Shown: positions 13,901 to 28,498 of the stretch, one piece after another
How the letters are laid out: each line of letters begins with the position of its first letter
Position numbering within the stretch: position 1 is the stretch's first letter
Assembly: GCA_002104945.1 (NCBI GenBank)
Contig: MCFH01000034.1
Location: 527,531 to 591,530 of the forward strand
DNA: 64,000 nt
Reading direction: 5' to 3'
From: Piromyces finnis
Lineage: Eukaryota > Neocallimastigomycota > Neocallimastigomycetes > Neocallimastigales > Neocallimastigaceae
Translations under genes and position numbers: made by a program
Notes under the pieces: model-generated
The model's database searches: none
Seen by the model: the letters and a program-made list of their open reading frames with translations, nothing else
Told to the model about the DNA's origin: nothing

Positions 13901-14694
13901 GGAGAGAGAGAAATAGAATCTTTATTTTCTACAGCATGACTATTCATTCCTGTTCCCATTTTATTAGTAAATGCTGAAGCAAAACTAAATGAACTTTGGC
14001 AAGATGAAAAACTAAATGAAAATTCATCTTCTTTTGGTGTAGAATATTCAACACGACTTTCATTTGTTTCGCTTCCTGAATCATATTGATGGCCTATATC
14101 ATTATTTATAGATATAGTTGTTACTGAACTTGTCATTGATGAGAGTGAAGAATGTTTATGGTAATGGCATGAATTTCTTTGAGTAGAATTGGTATTATTA
14201 AAAGGTATACTCTTTGATCTTTGAATTTTTATTTTTTCCATTGGGATATAAGTTTCTTCCTCTACGGTTTGATTATCGTTTTGAATATTTAAATCTGTAT
14301 CAGATAAAGATTGTTTTTTTTCTTTGTTTGAAGAGGGAGTACAATTTAATGTATCTAAATTATCACTATTACTATTATTATTATTTGATTTCTTCAAGGA
14401 ATGAAAAAAAGATTGAATAGAATGTATTAATTCAGTTGCTTGTTGAAACGACGAAGAATGCTTATTCTTTTTATTATCTTCTAAATTATTTAGACTTTGA
14501 TATTCTTTTTCATTAATATCACTTAAGTTAATAGATTTGTTTGATAAATTTATATTAATATTATCAGAATTATTATAATTATTTTGTTTAATACTATTAT
14601 TATCTTTTCTATTATTTTTTTTATTCATTTTATTATTAATTTCTTTAATATTATCGTTTTTATTTTCTTTTTTTTTATTGTTTTTATTCAACAT
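7942..14694 (-). CDS. Cid1-family RNA nucleotidyltransferase (poly(A)/poly(U) polymerase), giant form
   Basis: Uninterrupted frame of 2250 residues. The conserved core lies at about residues 800-1150. It has an NTase fold with the motif HLFGSS at about 853 and the metal-binding pair in SDVDICL at about 866. A third Asp lies in CDINVNN at about 921, followed by a helical central domain and a PAP-associated segment (LYELIFGFFKTF). These define a Cid1/TUTase-type enzyme that adds A or U to RNA 3' ends; nucleotide choice is unknown. Everything else is low complexity: about 800 N-terminal residues rich in Ser/Asn/Glu, a Gln run near residue 1540, a Ser run, Thr runs and a long Asn run near residue 2190. 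Known family members are often 400-800 residues, so this form is greatly expanded. The frame starts at the outermost ATG; a later start is possible. Confidence 0.88.
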   Translation of the reverse strand: MLNKNNKKKENKNDNIKEINNKMNKKNNRKDNNSIKQNNYNNSDNININLSNKSINLSDINEKEYQSLNNLEDNKKNKHSSSFQQATELIHSIQSFFHSLKKSNNNNSNSDNLDTLNCTPSSNKEKKQSLSDTDLNIQNDNQTVEEETYIPMEKIKIQRSKSIPFNNTNSTQRNSCHYHKHSSLSSMTSSVTTISINNDIGHQYDSGSETNESRVEYSTPKEDEFSFSFSSCQSSFSFASAFTNKMGTGMNSHAVENKDSISLSPTSISSGKSDNLSLTPHIKGPLENIIGEHDVSSVTETITSSYPVNNKTSKDDLGKMSMKEEISIKESVRINNKKDSFENKSKEEETVESDKHLKITSSSMSLDQSLPSTSLESPSLDIPTSQDAYSSSPLSTKSSSHNDDENKKFIKNEQNPLSPISPSQPIPPTKIKTKSSESFKIEKQDSQLIFEKSSPKVSKGKSMLLFSSSNNIINNNISEQKNNNNELKKEPSSNSLNNGLNIENVTDSEKTSLTYKDVVVHNLVNKEISLVISKGATSLNVNNSEKENKNKTHKIEVQDPKDKINRKVSRNGSKDNYLNPLYNNVLNEDTLVESENSSFMSNIVCVSESESTSIPTTNAFPGDITNNLENKSSNLIIEDLDNAEEEFIQISSNDLDNNGKLYTINENEKIEPIITIEDTDELENLTKNTESKINSDHILKKPSKEILTVNESLLKERNPNGNQNNIDNEMQFSKETTSSIAIKNSQKRDEDNYSYYSNAFSPEISISSVHSEEKYSKNYYEKSQYYKKNGKKSADFEKSIKEYAASLEKEMLDFYTKNLPNEESKTKKLSLLKRIQKIFSDRYPNLGVKAHLFGSSANELGTYNSDVDICLTTNDRVDCELSDMEVIKKILEENNITKIRTTPNAKVPICNFVDPETNLSCDINVNNTIALYNTKMIQTYALIDERVKPLIMTIKYFARQRMLNDAKTGTLSSYCWVNMVINFLQMRKPPILPCLHAMTKDIPQEERIIVDGIDCTIYTDLDKLKGFGKDNKETLYELIFGFFKTFACDFDYITDVVSVRSGCYKKKSDNGWNVSSNNTRIRNNYFCVEEPFNTTRNLANCANRYSVKGLRWEFKRAFKILKSRGPLEELCEPYKPNPSNYAYTSNYYYQNQSRSPENNSYTSNGTIHNDHLFISNPANPFSNLKNGKGTTSFPGSMNVADKNGNWRIRNNNNNSSSPSNNNSLENSPFQNKKLAWNTKKKPTDPNDTTSSSTSPPSESYYYARRFPNDNSFLNNHYSNSNSSYINNKRNNNFNRNNYIDKDIHNNRKHDKSNYVSNKETDEMDNEKIVIKNRFIEHHRNIDNSTSLSSSPQYYYNNSSNLSINRNKNAVSDGRNDTKAYNENKLNNNYNRSNNMTTNSITSTYASKTSATDINNISSSNENIVGDNSQSNIDQVERKKNKGKNEIKDDTQIEELENDKNETESNEIKDMDDDTNNEATTSSKGTEDQTNSSKPVIINNFNNYYSYVNQECAQFYKQFVYVQAQDQKMTLTEEGISKQQQQQQQQQQQNIINSARYPPYPIFINLNNSNVNSVTTQGNSSSSSSSSSSNKIKPNGENSQSVMTGYTTSFPVLSGNAYGHYYTKLNNVNLINYFIPAQTAAHPPGSPYQSRAQPLGYAVETIPIIPATNQAIYASNNNITIPEGSLYHTYQPLVPVVVDNSLNPILASRENIPKEISHDGVLEDKKDLTKESKSDRSSKTTFSGNKKYYGKLENKKSQWPNSQFLVNKANKKSSGENGHTIGKQKSKENEEGSNTAKDNYKPQKKKPNYLHGDNSEENGNKMENFAIKNTGKNDGPTEFSLASHHTDEEQAIIYLDGNKSEEERTLYNEEISCEPGEIYSKGEEPGSEEDCKGQNSNINIRNNLSGSKGSEFLLNIKNKNSSIEINLENNIIVNDVLIDYKNNKENKINTGKGKKSFDSSIHDNKKNEKGKLAIKGVGSISSNTNLVSPPKEKKNKKNNANNKSKDNKMNNQNKSEVKEKSKHGCNIGNQKNKNNYNKNNKKEENNKGGKRKNSIVGHKNRINSFTIKETKAHNNNKLKENKDKSLEKNKGDETTVITTVTTTIITNNSNNTNKNIQNGNITNAIKKEENGQKSMTNKKNSKNKVKKQQKFNNKKSETENNKNVNNSNTLNTTTTTTTIANPNPNNVTVNNNNSNNNNNNNNNNNNNNKKKFKNGTSSNTNNSNKNKPGKAKIDDNSKAKGNNKKLKKKVK

Positions 14695-17600
14695 TTTTAA
14701 TTTTTTTATTATATTTTTTTCTTTTTATATATTTATTATTCTTTTGTCAATTGTACTGTATTTTTAATAAATTGATTTATATATTCATTAAACTTTTGTT
14801 GAATTATGATAATGAAAAAATTGATTATTTGAGTTATATTTTTTAAAATAAAAAGTATTATCACTATTTAACATTTTTATTTTTTTTAATTTTAAAGGTT
14901 TAAGAAGTAAAATAAAGTAAATTGTATATACCTTTAAAAATTTAATAAAAATATAAAAAAATATATTTATTTACAAAGTTTAATGAAAACTTTTTATTGA
15001 ATATAGTGTTTTTTTTTTAAAAAAAAATAAATATTAATTTTTTTTGTTATTAAAAATAATTATTAAATTATCTTTAAAATTTTTGGTAGATTTTTTCTTA
15101 ATAGATTTTATTATTTTGAAAATATATTTAATTGATTAAAATAATAAAATAATATTTATATTGTTTTAATATTCTAAAATTACAGTTTAGTTTTTATTCT
15201 TATCATAAAATATTGTTTGATATTTTTAATAATATATTAAATCATTAAATATTACCATGATATGTATATTTATTATACTATATTTCTATTTACATATATA
15301 AATTGGTATATACTTTAAAACCTTTTTATAGATTTTGATATTTATTTGAATATGAAAAGAAATAATGAAAAATGACTAAATAAAATACTAATTGATATTA
15401 AATTTTGAAATATTTATTTTTTAAGAGTAAATATAATAATAGATATTTAAATATATACAATATATTTTAAATCTAGATATACTAAATTATATATTTAATA
15501 ATAAATAATTATTATTTTCAATTATATTACTCGATATTTATTATTCGTTATTATTTTTGTTTATTTTGTTTTTGTTTTTATTTTTGTTTTTTTTTTAGCT
15601 TGTTTTTTGATATATTTTTGATTATAATATACAATAAATTTGGTTACATTAACAAAAATAATTTCAAAAATTATTATATTCGTTGTGAAATATATATCGA
15701 TAAGATATTTATTATTTTATTGCCTTCTAAACATATTACCTAATTTGTTTATATATTATATATAATATATTTTTATTTATAAATTTTAATTTTATTACTT
15801 ATGATTTCGTTATTTTATTTGATATATAAATAGATTATAAAGTGTTTGTAATTAATTAAAATTTTATTATCATTAAATAAATTATAAGATTTTAGTATAA
15901 AATTATTGCTTTTTCTTAAATAACACACTTTGATAATAGTTTTTTTATTACTTCAAAAATAAAAAATGATTACTCTAACATTTTAGATAAAGAATAAATT
16001 AATTATATCAAAGCTTACTTTATATTTTTTTAATTATGTTTTTGCCTTTTTTTTTTATTATTTTATATTGAATAACGCATATAAGTTTTACGACTAATTA
16101 ATATTACCGACCTTTTTCATTTATACTATTGTTTTTTTTTTTCGATTTTTACTTAGTGTTACTATTTTTTCTTTTTTTTACTTCGATTTGTTGAATTATC
16201 ACAATATTTTCTTTAATATTTCTTTATTATTTATTTCTTGAAAATCTATTTATCTTTCTTTTAAATTCTCTATTACTATTACGAATTTGAATTTAATTTT
16301 TTGAAAAAAGAAAAAATAAATTTATTTTAAATGAAAAGAAAATAACTATTTTTTATATTGGTATCATCAAAAATAAGAATTGTTTAATTTTTAACAAATC
16401 TTTTAAAAAAAAAAAAAAGATTAAAGGTTAAATAATAAATGAATAAATAAAAATAATAAAAAAAAAGATGAAATTGAGTTTTTTAAATGATAAAAAAAAC
16501 TGATGAATCTTTAAATGGTAATAATAAAAAAATAAAAAAGCATCAACTTTTTTAAAGTAAAAAAAAAAAAAAAAAAAAAAGGGAAATTCTATGAAAATAT
16601 TATTTTATTTAAATCAATTGTAATAATAATAAAAGAAAAATATTAAATTTAAACTATTTCATCATCATTTTTTATTATTATGGAATTATGCTTTTTAATT
16701 TATTTAATTATTCATTTATATTTATTAAATAAATTATTTAAATTGGTATTTTTTATTCACTTACATTTTTAATTATTTCATTAATTAATTATAATAGAAA
16801 CATTTCTTTTTTCCATTTAATTACCATCAATTTATTCAATTCAATATATTTAAATACAATTTATATTTATTATAATATATGTTATATATATTATCAATAT
16901 ACTAGTATTATATGTGCTTTTTTGTAATACCATAGTAAATAATAAAGTTAAGATTACTCCAGGTACCAATGGGGCCTCAATAAATTAAATTATATTAAGA
17001 TGACTAGAAATGTATTAATTACATATATAATTAATATATTATAATATATTAATTATATAAAATAATTTATTTTAAAAAAATTACTGTATCAATTGCACAA
17101 AACTATAATCTATAAAATATATAGAATATGTATATTAAATATATTATAGAATATATTGTTAATAAATTATGTTTATATATTAATAAATTAAATCATTTAA
17201 ACCTATTAAATTATATTTTTCTATTTGAATTATAGGCATGAATTATAAATATTTATATGTTAATAAAAAGGACTTATTATTAATACTTTCTAAATACAAA
17301 ATTATTCGTTTTTAATCGCATTTAATTTAACTAATGTCTAGTTACATTTTTGTATTTAATAGCTTATTATAATTCCTATCTTAATAATATATACATTTTT
17401 TATCAAAAATGTATATTATATATATTATCTTGAAAGTATTTTTTTTTAATATGTAATTTACCAATTTTGACTATAATAACAAGAATTTAATTGTTTATAA
17501 TATTTATTATATATTGGTTTATACAGTAATATATAGTGCATTTATATGTGATCATTTACATTTTAGAATACGTCATTATTATTACTAATATAGATTAATA

Positions 17601-18153
17601 TTTATAATTAAATAGTCACATTAATTCCAATATAATAAATAATATCAAAACAGAACCTACTTATATATTAATTTATAGTGGTAATATATTAAAATTAATA
17701 TTTTCATAAATAGTAAAACTTTATATTGTAATAAATTGGTAATGAAATAGAAACTTTATTTACTAATAAAATTATTGACATTTTTCAAGTAAGGAAAAAA
17801 AAAAAAAGCGGAGCAAGCAAATGAGCAAGAGATGAATAAAAATGTGTAGGTGAATACTAGCCAGCTGAAATTAATAATATTACCATTAATATTTTACTGG
17901 GCCATTTTATAATAATCATGACTAGGTTCGTGCATTCACAAAGTATAATTATTATTCTTTCCAGGGACAATAAATGACTTGGTAATTAAAAGAAAAAAAA
18001 GTGACAATTTGATTTGATTCATTATATAAAATAAGATTTTCTAGAAATACGAATGTTTGTGTTATTTTTAATTAATAAATATCTTTTTATATATTCATTA
18101 CAAAAATATTTTTAACATTTATTATTATTATTATTCTTATTATTATGAAGTAG

Positions 18154-18410
18154 TAGTATTAGTATTAGTATTAGTATTAGTATTAGTATTAGTATTAGTA
18201 TTAGTATTAGTATTAGTATTAGTATTAGTATTAGTATTAGTATTAGTATTAGTATTAGTATTAGTATTAGTATTAGTATTAGTATTAGTATTAGTATTAG
18301 TATTAGTATTAGTATTAGTATTAGTATTAGTATTAGTATTAGTATTAGTATTAGTATTAGTATTAGTATTAGTATTAGTATTAGTATTAGTATTAGTATT
18401 AGTATTAGTA
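18154..18410. repeat. (ATTAGT)n hexanucleotide tandem repeat
   Basis: About 43 near-perfect units of six bases over roughly 257 bp, the most regular array in the window. The minus strand reads as an apparent Leu-Ile repeat peptide, which is a by-product of the hexamer and not evidence of a gene. It is flanked by AT-rich DNA. Confidence 0.97.
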
Positions 18411-19283
18411 GTAGAAGTAGTATCTGCATGTTTTATTATATAATATTATTCATTATACATTATATATTAATCAAAGCCATATTTTCAAGTATAATAATAA
18501 TATTAATATTAAATTAATTATTAATATCTATTTAAATTATTTTTAATTTAATATAATTTATGTATAAAAAAAATGAACAAAAATTCTAAATTTTAACATT
18601 CTATTCAATTACTCAACATTATATAGTTTATTTTAAAGAAGTGAAATCTCCAGATAAAAAACATTACAATGAAGAATCTCTGGCATATATAAGAGAAAAA
18701 GACTTTTAAAATATTTAAAAAAAAAAGATTGTGGAATGGATGAAGGGAATAATTATAAAGTTTCCTATTTAATCAATATTAAAAATTAATCATTTTCGTG
18801 TAACATAAAAATAACTTTAATAAATTTTAATTTGATTTATTTTTTTAATTTATTTTTTTTTTTTTAAAAAAAGATGGATGAAAAGGCGTGAATATAGAGA
18901 ATGATTATTATAATATTATAATAAAAAACAATTTATAATGATATTAGCTATATAATGGTAATAATAGTAATAATAATATAAGATTAAAATATTTTATTTA
19001 TTTAGAATTAAAAAATAAATAAAAGTTATTATTGCATTAACTTTAATAATTCTACCTGGTATAGTGTCTTAATTGTAAAATTTTTTAAACTCTCTATAGT
19101 GTATTGAATAAAAAAATTAATTTAAATATATTTTTATAGATACGAAAAAAAAATATTAAATAATAATAGCTGGTATTCAATATAGATGATAGAGTTAGGT
19201 TTAATCAATTTATAAAATCATTAATTAAAATATTATAGTTATCAAGATATACCTTTATAAATTTTGTCGTTTTTATTGTTGTT

Positions 19284-19339
19284 ATTTGGATTTTAATTGC
19301 CTATTTAATTATAACTAGGAAATTAAATATAAAAGTATT
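19284..19339 (+). repeat. Direct repeat, unit 1
   Basis: About 55 bp beginning TTTGGATTTTAATTGCC and ending near AATATAAAAGTAT. It recurs with several changes at 19499-19553, about 215 bp downstream. It may be a remnant of a dispersed repeat. Confidence 0.7.
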
Positions 19340-19498
19340 ACAATAATTGATAATTTAAACTATAGTTATAATTAATGAAATAAATAATCTAATTATAAAA
19401 TAATAATATCGTTTATATTCTTTTATGATAATATAAAGCATCAATTTATTACTATCCTTTTATTATTTTAAAAATAAAACTATATATATTAATTCTAG

Positions 19499-19553
19499 TT
19501 TGGATTTTAATTGCCTATTTCAAGTATAACTAGAAAATTTAATATAAAAGTAT
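19499..19553 (+). repeat. Direct repeat, unit 2
   Basis: Second, slightly diverged copy of the repeat at 19284-19339, in the same orientation. Confidence 0.7.
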
Positions 19554-22500
19554 GATTAATCATTAATCTATTAATTTTCATTTAAAAAAAAAAACTTTAG
19601 AAAGAGATATATTTAATATAAAGGTCATAAGGATTTATTTAATAATTTGGATTTCTTTCTTTATCAAAGAACTTTCAATTTATTTAAAGATTATGATATA
19701 TAAAAATTCCTGAATATTAGCATACATGAAAGGGGATGGTATTAATAATATTGTTATTAATAATAATGAAGGTCATCATAAATTAATAGTCCAAGTCAAT
19801 GTATACAGTTTTTAACTGGGTAATTTATTTAATATAATATAATATAATATTAACTTGATGGTAAGTTTTCAATAAATAAAAAACTAATAGTAAATAAATT
19901 CTCAAGAGATAAAATATGACTGATATATAATCTCTTAGATTTAAGTATTCATCATTTATAATAGTCATATTACTAGTCATATTACATAGTATAAATATCC
20001 TAAATAATAATAAATAAATGAAAAAAACTTGTTATTTAGTGTATATTACACAAAAATATAAATTATTCTTTTTTTCTTTTTCATTAATTCAATTAAACCT
20101 TAAAGAGATATAAATATATAAATTCTGTTTTTTAAAACCTTTTTCATTTTTTTTAATAAAATATTTATTATTTATTATTAGGTAATAATAAAATATTTTC
20201 TATGGTCTTTTGTAATTAAAAATTATAAGGATTATAGTTATGATATTCTTAATAAAATCAGGAATTTAGAAAAAGATATGTTATTTTTAAAAATAAAATG
20301 ACTAAAAAATAAATTGATCAAATGTATAATAAATTGACACTTTATATTATCATAAAAGATTATATTTATATATTTATTATATATAAATGATATTATTCTT
20401 TTATAATTAGATTATTTATTTTATTCCTTATTACAAAAATTTTCCAATGTACAGCGGTTTACATGGAAATATTTGGATGAATATAGCTAGTTATAATCAT
20501 TTATATATCATCTATTTTAGCATAATATGTTTTTCTGAACACTTTTGTTATTTATAAAATAATTTTAAAATACTCTCCAAAACTTGATTGTAAAAATTTT
20601 TTTATCCATCACCCTTTTTTATATAGCAATATAATATGAGGTTTTGGAAATTTATCTAAATTAACACAGCACGAATATAATATATTATCGTATAATATGA
20701 ATAGACAACTCTTGTATACTTTTTTTTTTTCTTTTAAATAAGCTCTTTTCTTACTGTTTATTTTCTTGGAAATAACTTTTTTTTTATTATCACCATTAAC
20801 TATAGTCAATTATAATAACTATGTGCTTATTTCATGTTTAGGCATATCATATCTTTTTGTTTTAATAAAACATTTTTAAAAAATATATATAAATATATTG
20901 ATATATTGATATAAAAAACAAAAAAAGTATAAAGTTTTTGTTCATAAATAATAGAATAATTAATCGTATATATGATAATCTAAATAAAAGGAATCTAAAA
21001 GGTTAATTTATATTCAATTTTAAATAAAAAAAATTGAAATACTTTTTTCCATCTTCAACCCTCATTCAATAACAATTAACTATTATATTGCTATCTATTA
21101 TGTTAATGAAAAAAACAATGAATCAAATGGATAATGCTCTTCTAATACTATATTATAATGACTATGACTATTAACTTACTAGTTAAATATTCCTCTTGAA
21201 CTATTCCTTATATAAAAAAAAAAAGAAATAATACTATTCTCATTATATAAATTTTCAAATTGAAGGTACATTCATTACAATATATTACCAAGAGAACATA
21301 AAACACAGAATAGAACATATATGCTATCAATAATTCATTAAAAATAATTAAATATTATAGTATTTATAAAATAACTCTAAATAAAATTAAAAAGTTTTGT
21401 TGATTGTATTCATAAATCAAAAAGTTTAAAACAAAAGAAAATACAGATACAATCCACTGAAAATATAAATATATATATATATTTAGTTTTATATTTCATT
21501 ATTACTACACTATTAAAATAATTGATATTAGCAATTAGCTTCTATATAAAAGAAAAAAATTATAGAAATAAATTTAAACAAAATGATATTTTATAATGGA
21601 TATAAATATACATAATAATTTAAAAAATTATTATTATTAATAAAATATTTATTAATAAAAAACTGGTATTACATTTATAAATCATATATAATTTTTTTAT
21701 TTTACATAAAAGTCTCATAGGTTATTATTAACACCATTGTTTTTTTATATCAAAGTATAAAAAAGAAATAAAAATATATTATATATTTTCTAATAACTAT
21801 ACTATTGAACTGTAATATTTAAAAAAGTTAATAATATCCAATAATAAACTTTTTTTCATATTCTTTTCATTTTACAATTATTAGAATGGGGAAAAAAAAG
21901 GATAAAATACCTGAAACCATCATTTATAAATATATTATATACATAATATATATCTTATTAAATTAGCTAATTATTCCTATACCAAGATAATTTCCTTTTT
22001 CCTTTTTTATTTCTTTTTTTTTTTTTTTTTAGCTTTAATTTTAATTAATAAAAAATACCTATATATAATATATATATTTTTTTCCAATTTTATAATTTTA
22101 TGAAAATTTAGAAATTAATAAATGCCAATAACATAATAAAAAAAAGAATAAAAATAAAATTACCATTTTTAATTTACATCTCTAATTAATGTAAATAGCA
22201 TTAATAGAGGTTTATTATTCTATTCTATAATATATTTAAATAGTTAAACAAATATAAATAGTATTATTATAGATTTCATATAAACTCAATGATTGTTATG
22301 ATAGAAAGATGCATGTTAAACAAATTTTAATTTTACTTGTTATATAACGGATAAATATTTTAAAAAAATATAAAAATTACATTTTCTAAATATAAAATCA
22401 CCTATAATCATAATTCTTTTTAGTACATTTTTATCACTACCAATAGAAAAATCAATTATATATACATATAGGATATAGTCCTGAATATATATAAAAAAAA

Positions 22501-22984
22501 ATACTAAAAACTATAAAATAAATAATTGAATTTAAATGATTATCATCTGGATACTGTTAATCCTTAATATTTATACCTAACTAGCAATAATAAAATGATA
22601 GAGAATTTATAAAAAACTAAAATAAAATTACCAATACTTTAATACTTTTATAAAGTTCAATTTTTATTTTTTAAAAAAAAAAAAAACTTCAAATCTATTA
22701 ATTTATATAATTAGTTTTTTATTGGTAAAAAAAAATTAAAGTTTTAAAAATAAAAAAGTAAACAAAATCATCAATAAAAAAAAATTGTAAAAAAGTCAGT
22801 TTTGAGCTTATTTTATATAGCATAAATAAGACTCGAATAATTTTACTAATAAAAAAACTTTATATTTTAATTATAAATATTAAATAATAAATTTTATTTT
22901 TTTTTTTTTATTTTTTTTTTTTTTTTTTTTTTAAAAAAAAATAAAAGTAAAATCGCATTAACAATAATAATTAAATAATAATAA

Positions 22985-25759
<2,775 letters not shown>

Positions 25760-26478
25760 TTATGAAGAGAATAATAATAATGACAATAATAATAATATAT
25801 TGTAAATATTAAACCTTCCTGAGTGTATATTTATTTATCAATTATAATAAATCTTAAAAAAAGAAACATTCATTATCATGACTTTTTTTTTGATTCTCTT
25901 CAATACAAAATAATAATTTTTTTTAAAAAAAAAAAAATAAATTCTATTCCATATATAGTTTTATATTTATTAAAATGCAATTTATTATTATTACTATTAT
26001 TAATATTGGTATTAGTAGTAAGTAGGTATTATATTTGTGTATAATATAATAATTTTCATTATTGATAAATTGCAAATAAATAATATTAAAATTAATAAAA
26101 CCAAATAAATTTAAAGTATTTTTGATTTTTTTTCTTTTCTTTTGTAATACATAAAAATAAATATAATTAAAAAAAAAATAAAAAAAAAACCTTTATATCA
26201 TTTTAAACAAAGGGTATTACTAAATATATATATATATATATTTATTGATATATATGAATGTTTAGTAGAATTGATTAAATGCTTTATTGATAAATCTTTT
26301 TTATATAATAGTTTATTTGTTATTTTTCAAAAGATTTCATGAATTTATTCTTATTTTTTTTTTTTTACTATTATTATTATTATTATTTTCAATTTTTAAA
26401 TTGTTGTTTACTTTTTTTTTTAATATATAATATGATTATATTGTTTTTATTTTTTTTATTTACTTTTTCTTTCTTTTT
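25760..26478. other. Convergent 3' intergenic region
   Basis: AT-rich sequence between the stop of the SAXO-like gene and the stop of GPI8. It should hold both 3' UTRs and polyadenylation sites. No other gene is visible. Confidence 0.5.
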
Positions 26479-28453
26479 TTAATTTACAATTTTTGATATA
26501 AAAATAATACCACTAATTAAGGCTATGGAACCTAATAAAAATAATGGTGATACCATAGCTGATTTTTTAAAGTCAACCTTTATCATTTTATATTCATTCC
26601 TTGGAATTAAATGATCATCATTATTATGATTAATTTTTTCTATTTTTTCATCACTTTTATCTCTGATAGTATTTTGTTTAATATCTGGAATATCATTTTC
26701 ACTTCCTCTACTTAGTTTATATCCTTTTAAGGTTAATTCAATATTATTTACAGCACCAAAGAAATCTGTAATTAATACCTAAAAATAGTAATTTTTTTTA
26801 TATATTATTAATTTTTTATTCTTATTTTTTGTGCTTTTATTTTACTCTTATTAATTTTGTTATGGTTTAGTTTATTTTATATACCTTATTTAAATTTCTC
26901 TCGAATAAATCATGTCTTACACCAGGGGTAGAGTGAATTAATGACACATCATAAGTATTAAACTATAGTTTATTAATATATATATATATATTAATATTAC
27001 CATCAATAAAATAGGAATGAAATATGAGTATAAATTATTGTAAGAAATATTTTTAATAATTTTTTTATTTACCAAATATTGTAAAGTTTTTTGACTTTGT
27101 AGAGTAACATATTCTAATGTTTCTAAATTATAATAGGTATATCTATCAATAACAGCAACACCCAATTCAGGATCTAAATGGTGCTATTACATAATAAAAA
27201 TTTTAATAAAATAAAAAGTAAATATATACATTTTTAAATACTTATTATTATTTAAAAAGAATTATTATATAAATATGAATATAATTTAAAAATTTACAGA
27301 ATAGGAATTTTGACCAGTCTGACTACTACCAGTAGCAAGAATATTTGGAGAATAAACTCTTGAAAACATACTACTAGCTTGGCATGTATCAATCATGAAT
27401 AATAATTCATTGTATCTTTTAATTCAGAGTAATTGTTATTATAATATTATAATATTGATAATAAATAATAAAAAATGAGATTTTTTTAAATATAACTATT
27501 TAATTATTTTAAATATACATAATTAAATATGCAAAATATGATATATACCTTCTTTTTTCCCACATTTGTTCAAAAGCATCGGCTATATCATAACTACTAA
27601 TTTCTTCTGTATCTTGGAATTTTAAAAATTCTTCACCACCATGACCAGTCATATATACTAAAACATTACTACGATCGTCTGAAAGAAGTCTCTTTGAACG
27701 TGGAGTGTCTGGTAAATGACGACCTAATTTTATTATATAATGATGATAATGATGATAATATTAATTTTATTAATATAATTTTAATAATAACAATGGTACT
27801 GCTGATAGACATAAATAAATATTTATTATTATAAAAGAAAAAATAATATATATTTACCAGTTAAAAGACGAATAAAGTTTTCAACAGTAACTTCATAACC
27901 ACGATAATCAACTTCAATATTATCACCATATAAATCTAATTTTCTTTCTGCATTATTATATACAGTAGCTTGGAATCTATTTCTTGGATTACAAGCAACA
28001 TCATCAGCAAGCATTAAAATAATATTGGAATCTGGAATACCTAATCTCTTAACAGTTCTATAAATTGATAAGACATTAGCAATATGTCTATAATTGAACC
28101 AATATCTTGATGTATCAACCTTTTAATAAGTCCAAAGTTTAATAATAAATGCATATATGTTTTTATTATAATAATAGCATAATTAATAATAATATTATAT
28201 ATATAATAAATAAATATATATATATAGCTTTGAGTAATAATATAATTTCTATGGAAAATAGGTATAATAATGTCAAATATATATTTACCAATACTGCCCA
28301 ATTATTGGTATGTCTACTTTTACTGAAAAAACCATCAATTATTTCTTCTCTTTCATTTGGAAAATGAAATTCCGATGAATATTCTGAACGACAAACATTT
28401 ATGAAAAAGAATATTATACTAATAATGTAAATATGGGTTTGAAATATTCTCAT
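26479..28453 (-). CDS. GPI8: GPI transamidase catalytic subunit (GPI8/PIG-K), 7 exons
   Basis: Cysteine peptidase of family C13 that cleaves the C-terminal signal of precursor proteins and attaches the GPI anchor in the ER membrane. Exons 28453-28289, 28119-27858, 27723-27549, 27415-27298, 27183-27073, 26962-26885 and 26778-26479 join in phase to give 402 residues, the usual length. Seen: an N-terminal signal peptide (residues ~1-23); the start of the peptidase domain [18 protein letters not shown]; the catalytic His in [10 protein letters not shown] (about His170); the catalytic Cys in FMIDTCQAS (about Cys212); [11 protein letters not shown] in the last third; and a C-terminal membrane helix before a short basic tail. 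No key residue is missing. It acts in a complex with Gaa1, Gpi16, Gpi17 and Gab1 homologues. Confidence 0.96.
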
Positions 28454-28464
28454 TTTGAATTGTA

Positions 28465-28498
<34 letters not shown>

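Larger units (their letters stand above)
14695..22984. other. 8.3-kb gene-poor AT-rich region
   Basis: No convincing coding sequence on either strand; the only open frames are translations of simple repeats or random short frames. Visible structure: a (ATTAGT)n satellite (18154-18410), a degenerate ~55-bp direct repeat (19284 and 19499), a slightly GC-richer islet (17807-17955) and a short one near 16955-16985. It may contain decayed transposons or unrecognised non-coding RNA genes. It may also include part of the promoter regions of the flanking genes. Confidence 0.6.

Noticed and set aside
18154-18410. CRISPR array or telomere
   Set aside because: No spacers, so not CRISPR; internal position and an ATTAGT unit unlike the TTAGGG-type repeat of most fungi argue against a telomere.
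18112-18429. 105-codon minus-strand frame of Leu-Ile repeats
   Set aside because: It is only the translation of the (ATTAGT)n array; no start context or domain.
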